DNA from: Gammaproteobacteria bacterium
GTDB taxonomy: Bacteria > Pseudomonadota > Gammaproteobacteria > UBA9214
Reading direction: 5' to 3'
DNA length: 10,232 nt
Assembly: GCA_030632175.1 (NCBI GenBank)
Contig: DAOVVG010000064.1
Coordinates: 1-10,232, forward strand
In this document: piece by piece, positions 7,683-10,232 of the stretch
Layout: each line of letters opens with the position of its first letter
How positions within the stretch are numbered: the first letter of the stretch is position 1
Position numbers and translations under genes: made by a program
The notes under the pieces: model-generated
The model's database searches: none
What the model saw: the letters and a program-made list of their open reading frames with translations, nothing else
What the model was told of the DNA's origin: nothing

Positions 7683-9141
7683 TACGCCGGTTTCTGCCGC
7701 TGCGTTGGTGCAAATGGGTCGCCAGCCCGGGCCGTTTGTACTGGCGCTGGACGGCCAGACAGATCCCGCAGCGTTGCTCGACTGTTATGAAGTCGTGCGC
7801 GCCATTCCGGGCCGGCGGCTGGTGTGCCGCGGGGCATGGCAGGGGAGAGACGTCTTTATCAAGCTGTATCTTGATGGTGGAAAGCACTGGCAGGTAGAGT
7901 GCCGCGGGTTGCAGGCCCTTGCTGATAAAGGTATCGCGGCACCAGCAGTGTTACATACCGGGACGGCAGACTGTGGCGCGCTGCATGTCATCGTGCTGGA
8001 AGCGATTCAGCCGGCCGTGACACTGGAGACAGCCTTGTCACAGGCCCATGAGGAGGAGGCGCGTGTTGCATTGTTGCAGCAGGCCATCGTCTGCATTGCC
8101 AGTCATCATTGCGCCGGTCTGGAGCAACGTGACATCCACCTGAATAATTTTTTGCTCGCGGGAGAGTGTTTGTACACGCTCGATGGTGGCGGTATACACG
8201 ATAGTGGCAGTACTGAACTGCCGGTCACGCAGTCACGCGAAAACCTGGCCCTGTTTTTTGCTGAGCTCTATCCAGATGATGATGCGTTTATCGACAGGGT
8301 CTTGCCCGTTTACCTGCAACGACGTTCATGGGGCAGCGATGACTTGTCTGTAGCCACATTGCGTCAGCGCATCAGTCATTTCAGGGGCCGACGCCTGCGG
8401 CGGTTTCTGAAGAAGGTGTTCCGTGATTGCAGTGCCTTCATATGCGAGCACAGCTGGCGCTTGTTCAGGGTCTACGACCGCACCATGGATTCGGCGGAGA
8501 TGGTAGAATTTCTGGCTGATCCAGATGCCAGCCTGCAGCATGCAGACGCGCAGTACCTGAAGCAGGGTAATACCTGTACTCTCTGGACGACCCGGGTGGA
8601 TGGTCGGCAACTGGTGGTAAAGCGTTATAATATCAAGGGCTTAAAACACAGGGTCGGTCGCGCATTCCGCAAGACGCGCGCGGCGGTCTCCTGGACGAAT
8701 GCTCACCGTTTGGGGATGTACGGTATCCTCACTGCCCGGCCGGTCGCCTTGATCGAAGCGCGTTTTGGCCCCGTGCGTGGCAGGGCCTGGTATATATCTG
8801 AATTCGTGGCAGGCGATGATGCGAGTAGCCTGTGCGGACAGGCCATGCTGGATAAGGCGGGCCAGATACGCGCCGGGCAAAAGCTCACCGATTTGCTGGC
8901 ACAACTGGCATTGTCCAGTCTCAGTCATGGAGACATGAAGGCAACAAATTTTATTCTGTCAGAACGTGGCGCAGTGGTCATCGATCTTGATGCTATGCGC
9001 AAGCATGATGCAGCAGAAAGTTTTCAGCGGGCGCAGCGCCGTGACCTGAGGCGCTTCATGCGTAACTGGGAAGCCTGTCCCGAGACCAGGGCCATGTTTG
9101 CAGAAATGATGCGTGCCAGGAAGCTGGTAACAGAGTTATGA
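7660..9141 (+). CDS. Tandem kinase-like protein of the LPS core cluster (two WaaP/Kdo-kinase-type domains)
   Basis: One 494-residue protein holds two eukaryotic-like kinase domains of the LPS-kinase type, numbered from the ATG. Domain 1 covers about 35-250: ATP-site lysine K68 in VFIKLY, catalytic loop QRDIHLNNFLL (156-166, D158 and N163) and LDGGG (174-178) in place of DFG. Domain 2 covers about 295-480: K321 in VVKRY, HGDMKATNFIL (423-433, D425 and N430) and DLD (442-444). Both keep the main catalytic residues, so neither is an obvious pseudokinase. No membrane span or signal peptide is seen. The likely job is phosphorylation of inner-core sugars alongside WaaP, or a supporting role in it; the acceptor is unknown. 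I recall kinase genes (wapP, wapQ, PA5006) after waaP in Pseudomonas, and this one sits in that place. The start is uncertain: an in-frame GTG at 7630 adds ten residues; I chose the ATG because it gives the smaller overlap with waaP (23 rather than 53 bases). Confidence 0.85.
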   Translation: MNSPPLTDTPVSAAALVQMGRQPGPFVLALDGQTDPAALLDCYEVVRAIPGRRLVCRGAWQGRDVFIKLYLDGGKHWQVECRGLQALADKGIAAPAVLHTGTADCGALHVIVLEAIQPAVTLETALSQAHEEEARVALLQQAIVCIASHHCAGLEQRDIHLNNFLLAGECLYTLDGGGIHDSGSTELPVTQSRENLALFFAELYPDDDAFIDRVLPVYLQRRSWGSDDLSVATLRQRISHFRGRRLRRFLKKVFRDCSAFICEHSWRLFRVYDRTMDSAEMVEFLADPDASLQHADAQYLKQGNTCTLWTTRVDGRQLVVKRYNIKGLKHRVGRAFRKTRAAVSWTNAHRLGMYGILTARPVALIEARFGPVRGRAWYISEFVAGDDASSLCGQAMLDKAGQIRAGQKLTDLLAQLALSSLSHGDMKATNFILSERGAVVIDLDAMRKHDAAESFQRAQRRDLRRFMRNWEACPETRAMFAEMMRARKLVTEL

Positions 9142-9311
9142 ATATTCCCGGTGTCTCCGGTGCTCTCGGCCACGATGCCTCTGCGGCACTGTTTCTCGAC
9201 GCTGAACTGGTGGCGGCGGTTGAGGAAGATATCCTGCAGACGGAGCATCCGTCCCCTTATATGACTTCACCTTCGATGTGGTTCTTCACCGGCCTGTTTT
9301 TCACGGATTAA
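9138..9311 (+). pseudogene. Truncated N-terminus of a NodU/CmcH-family carbamoyltransferase
   Basis: An ATG overlaps the stop of the preceding kinase gene (ATGA), as expected for a coupled operon gene. The first residues, MNIPGVSGALGHDASAALFL followed by DAELVAAVEED, match the start of large carbamoyltransferases, whose opening typically reads as G(I/L)S...HD.SAAL...G.(I/L)(V/A)AA.EEER. That similarity ends at about residue 31 (near base 9230). Instead of the expected ERF-R-KH continuation, the frame reads 26 unrelated residues and stops with TAA at 9309-9311, giving 57 residues against roughly 550-600 for a working enzyme. I checked the reading frames just after the break and found no continuation, so a deletion or recombination is likelier than a one-base frameshift. 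In Pseudomonas a carbamoyltransferase (PA5005) follows the LPS kinases, so this is probably the remnant of that gene. Confidence 0.7.
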
Positions 9312-9323
9312 TCAGGGTTTCCT

Positions 9324-10232
9324 TTACAAACCCCGGCGATCCAGTAATCGAGCCACTATATCCGCTGTGTCGTATTGTGGTGGATGGGTTAGCGTATCCA
9401 CATAGATTATCTCGCTAACATTGGGCCCGCAGGCAGTCCAGCGACGAATAAAGCGAATATTGGTAGTGCCGGCAAAGATGGTATAAGTTCTTTTTCCCAG
9501 CGCTGCAGAGATATGCTGACAGGCCGAGTCATAGCCTATAAATTCATCGCTCATCGCAATGAGCGAGGCAATTTCCCCAACACTGCATTCGACACCAATG
9601 ACTCCGGTGCAATCCTTCAGTTGCTTGATCTCCTCAAACGAACACTGTTGCGCATTTAATCCGGCCTCTTTTACTGCGGATAAAATATTTTCGCTTGCAG
9701 TTCGTTCTTCCTCACCAAAACCAAGATCGAGGAATATGGTCGTATCGGGCTCTTGTAGCAGTTGTACCACCAGTTCGGATTCAAAATTGCCTGTTATTTT
9801 CTTGCGGTGATTACCACCAACACCAAAATTCATAGTGATAATATTTTTGACGCCTTGTTTTCTCGCCTGCCCGGCAGCAACCCCGGATTGATCCAGCAGG
9901 TTTTTCTCGGGCCATACCCCCGGGTAACAAAAATTCCCCGGCCCCAGAACATTCCCTAGCCAGATATTAGCAAGCTCGGCGATTGGTATTTTCTTTGGAT
10001 AGGAGTCTTTGCCCCGACTATTAAAGTAATAGTAATACTCGGACTCAATCAAGGGTAAAACTCCCAACTGACTTAAACGGGAGTCGGGATCAAACAGGAG
10101 CACCTCACCTGGTTCCAGTCCCTGTTGCTCCTGTTCAATAAGATTGTGCAGATCAATCCAGCTGTTTAATCTTTCTGCCAGGCCGCTGCGTCGAACATAG
10201 GTTAACGGTTCTACCCTGATATCCTTGTTACC
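9324..10232 (-). CDS. GT9-like (heptosyltransferase-superfamily) glycosyltransferase, 5' part beyond window
   Basis: The frame is open on the - strand from the right edge to a TAA at 9324-9326, so 302 C-terminal residues are visible and the true start is outside. A GTG at 10103 is not the start, because coding-like sequence (e.g. EPLTYVRRSGLAERLNSWID) continues upstream. The half following FDPDSRLSQLG and FNSRG looks like a GT-B C-domain: TMNFGVGGNHRKKI (visible about 133-146), FLDLGFGEEER (about 167-177) and the GT9 signature FIGYDSACQHISAALGK (about 231-247), equivalent to the D-S/T-G-x-x-H-x-A-A-A-L-G motif of WaaC/WaaF. The usual glycine after the Asp-Ser pair is alanine here. It is therefore probably a sugar transferase using a nucleotide-activated sugar, not necessarily heptose. 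Direction is opposite to all other genes and composition is clearly more AT-rich (one hand-counted row, 9661-9720: 26 G/C of 60; a waaC row, 6001-6060: 42 of 60). Both suggest a separately acquired segment. Confidence 0.75.
   Translation of the reverse strand, partial: GNKDIRVEPLTYVRRSGLAERLNSWIDLHNLIEQEQQGLEPGEVLLFDPDSRLSQLGVLPLIESEYYYYFNSRGKDSYPKKIPIAELANIWLGNVLGPGNFCYPGVWPEKNLLDQSGVAAGQARKQGVKNIITMNFGVGGNHRKKITGNFESELVVQLLQEPDTTIFLDLGFGEEERTASENILSAVKEAGLNAQQCSFEEIKQLKDCTGVIGVECSVGEIASLIAMSDEFIGYDSACQHISAALGKRTYTIFAGTTNIRFIRRWTACGPNVSEIIYVDTLTHPPQYDTADIVARLLDRRGL

Noticed and set aside
9305..9340. Small GGTTT/AAACC inverted repeat on the - strand at the end of the GT9-like gene
   Set aside because: The stem is only five base pairs, lies over the stop codon, and has no T-run after it. 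It is too weak to call as a terminator between the convergent genes.
10101..10103. GTG on the - strand as the start of the GT9-like gene
   Set aside because: The same frame stays open for 43 more codons to the window edge with plausible protein sequence, so the gene starts outside the window.

Overview
The window looks like chromosomal DNA from a Gram-negative gammaproteobacterium outside the Enterobacterales. The coding is dense and moderately GC-rich, and all but the last gene lie on the + strand. Two features point to the group. The order glnE - ilvE - heptosyltransferases - waaP - further kinases - carbamoyltransferase is the one I recall from the Pseudomonas LPS-core locus. The two intergenic gaps next to ilvE hold long palindromes of the REP/MITE type common in Pseudomonas, Xanthomonas and Chromatiales-like genomes. 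The exact genus cannot be read from the sequence.

Layout: (1) bases 1-1565 are the C-terminal half of glnE, the regulator of glutamine synthetase. (2) A 164-base gap carries an imperfect palindrome and is followed by ilvE (1730-2650), the branched-chain aminotransferase. (3) A 134-base gap carries a near-perfect 33-base inverted repeat. (4) Bases 2785-9141 form a run of lipopolysaccharide inner-core genes: waaG, a family 2 glycosyltransferase, waaF, waaC, waaP and a large protein with two kinase-like domains. Spacing within the run is tight, apart from 88 bases before waaF; several junctions overlap, which suggests translational coupling. (5) At 9138 a carbamoyltransferase gene begins but keeps only about 31 recognisable codons before unrelated sequence and a stop at 9311. 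(6) From 9324 to the right edge a visibly more AT-rich gene lies on the - strand. It encodes a GT9-like (heptosyltransferase-superfamily) protein and runs off the window.

The LPS genes make a coherent pathway. WaaC adds the first heptose to Kdo2-lipid A and WaaF adds the second. WaaG and probably the GT2 enzyme add outer sugars. WaaP phosphorylates heptose I, and the double kinase probably adds or supports further core phosphorylation. In the pseudomonad locus a carbamoyltransferase would follow. Here it is broken off exactly where base composition and gene direction change, so the right end looks like a recombination boundary at which the outer part of the core or surface-polysaccharide locus was exchanged.

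Most of the window is well-known gene families. The points worth a second look are the truncation and junction at about 9230-9324, the tandem kinase, the shifted position of waaG plus GT2, and the two palindromes. I found no RNA gene, CRISPR array, insertion sequence or wholly new system.
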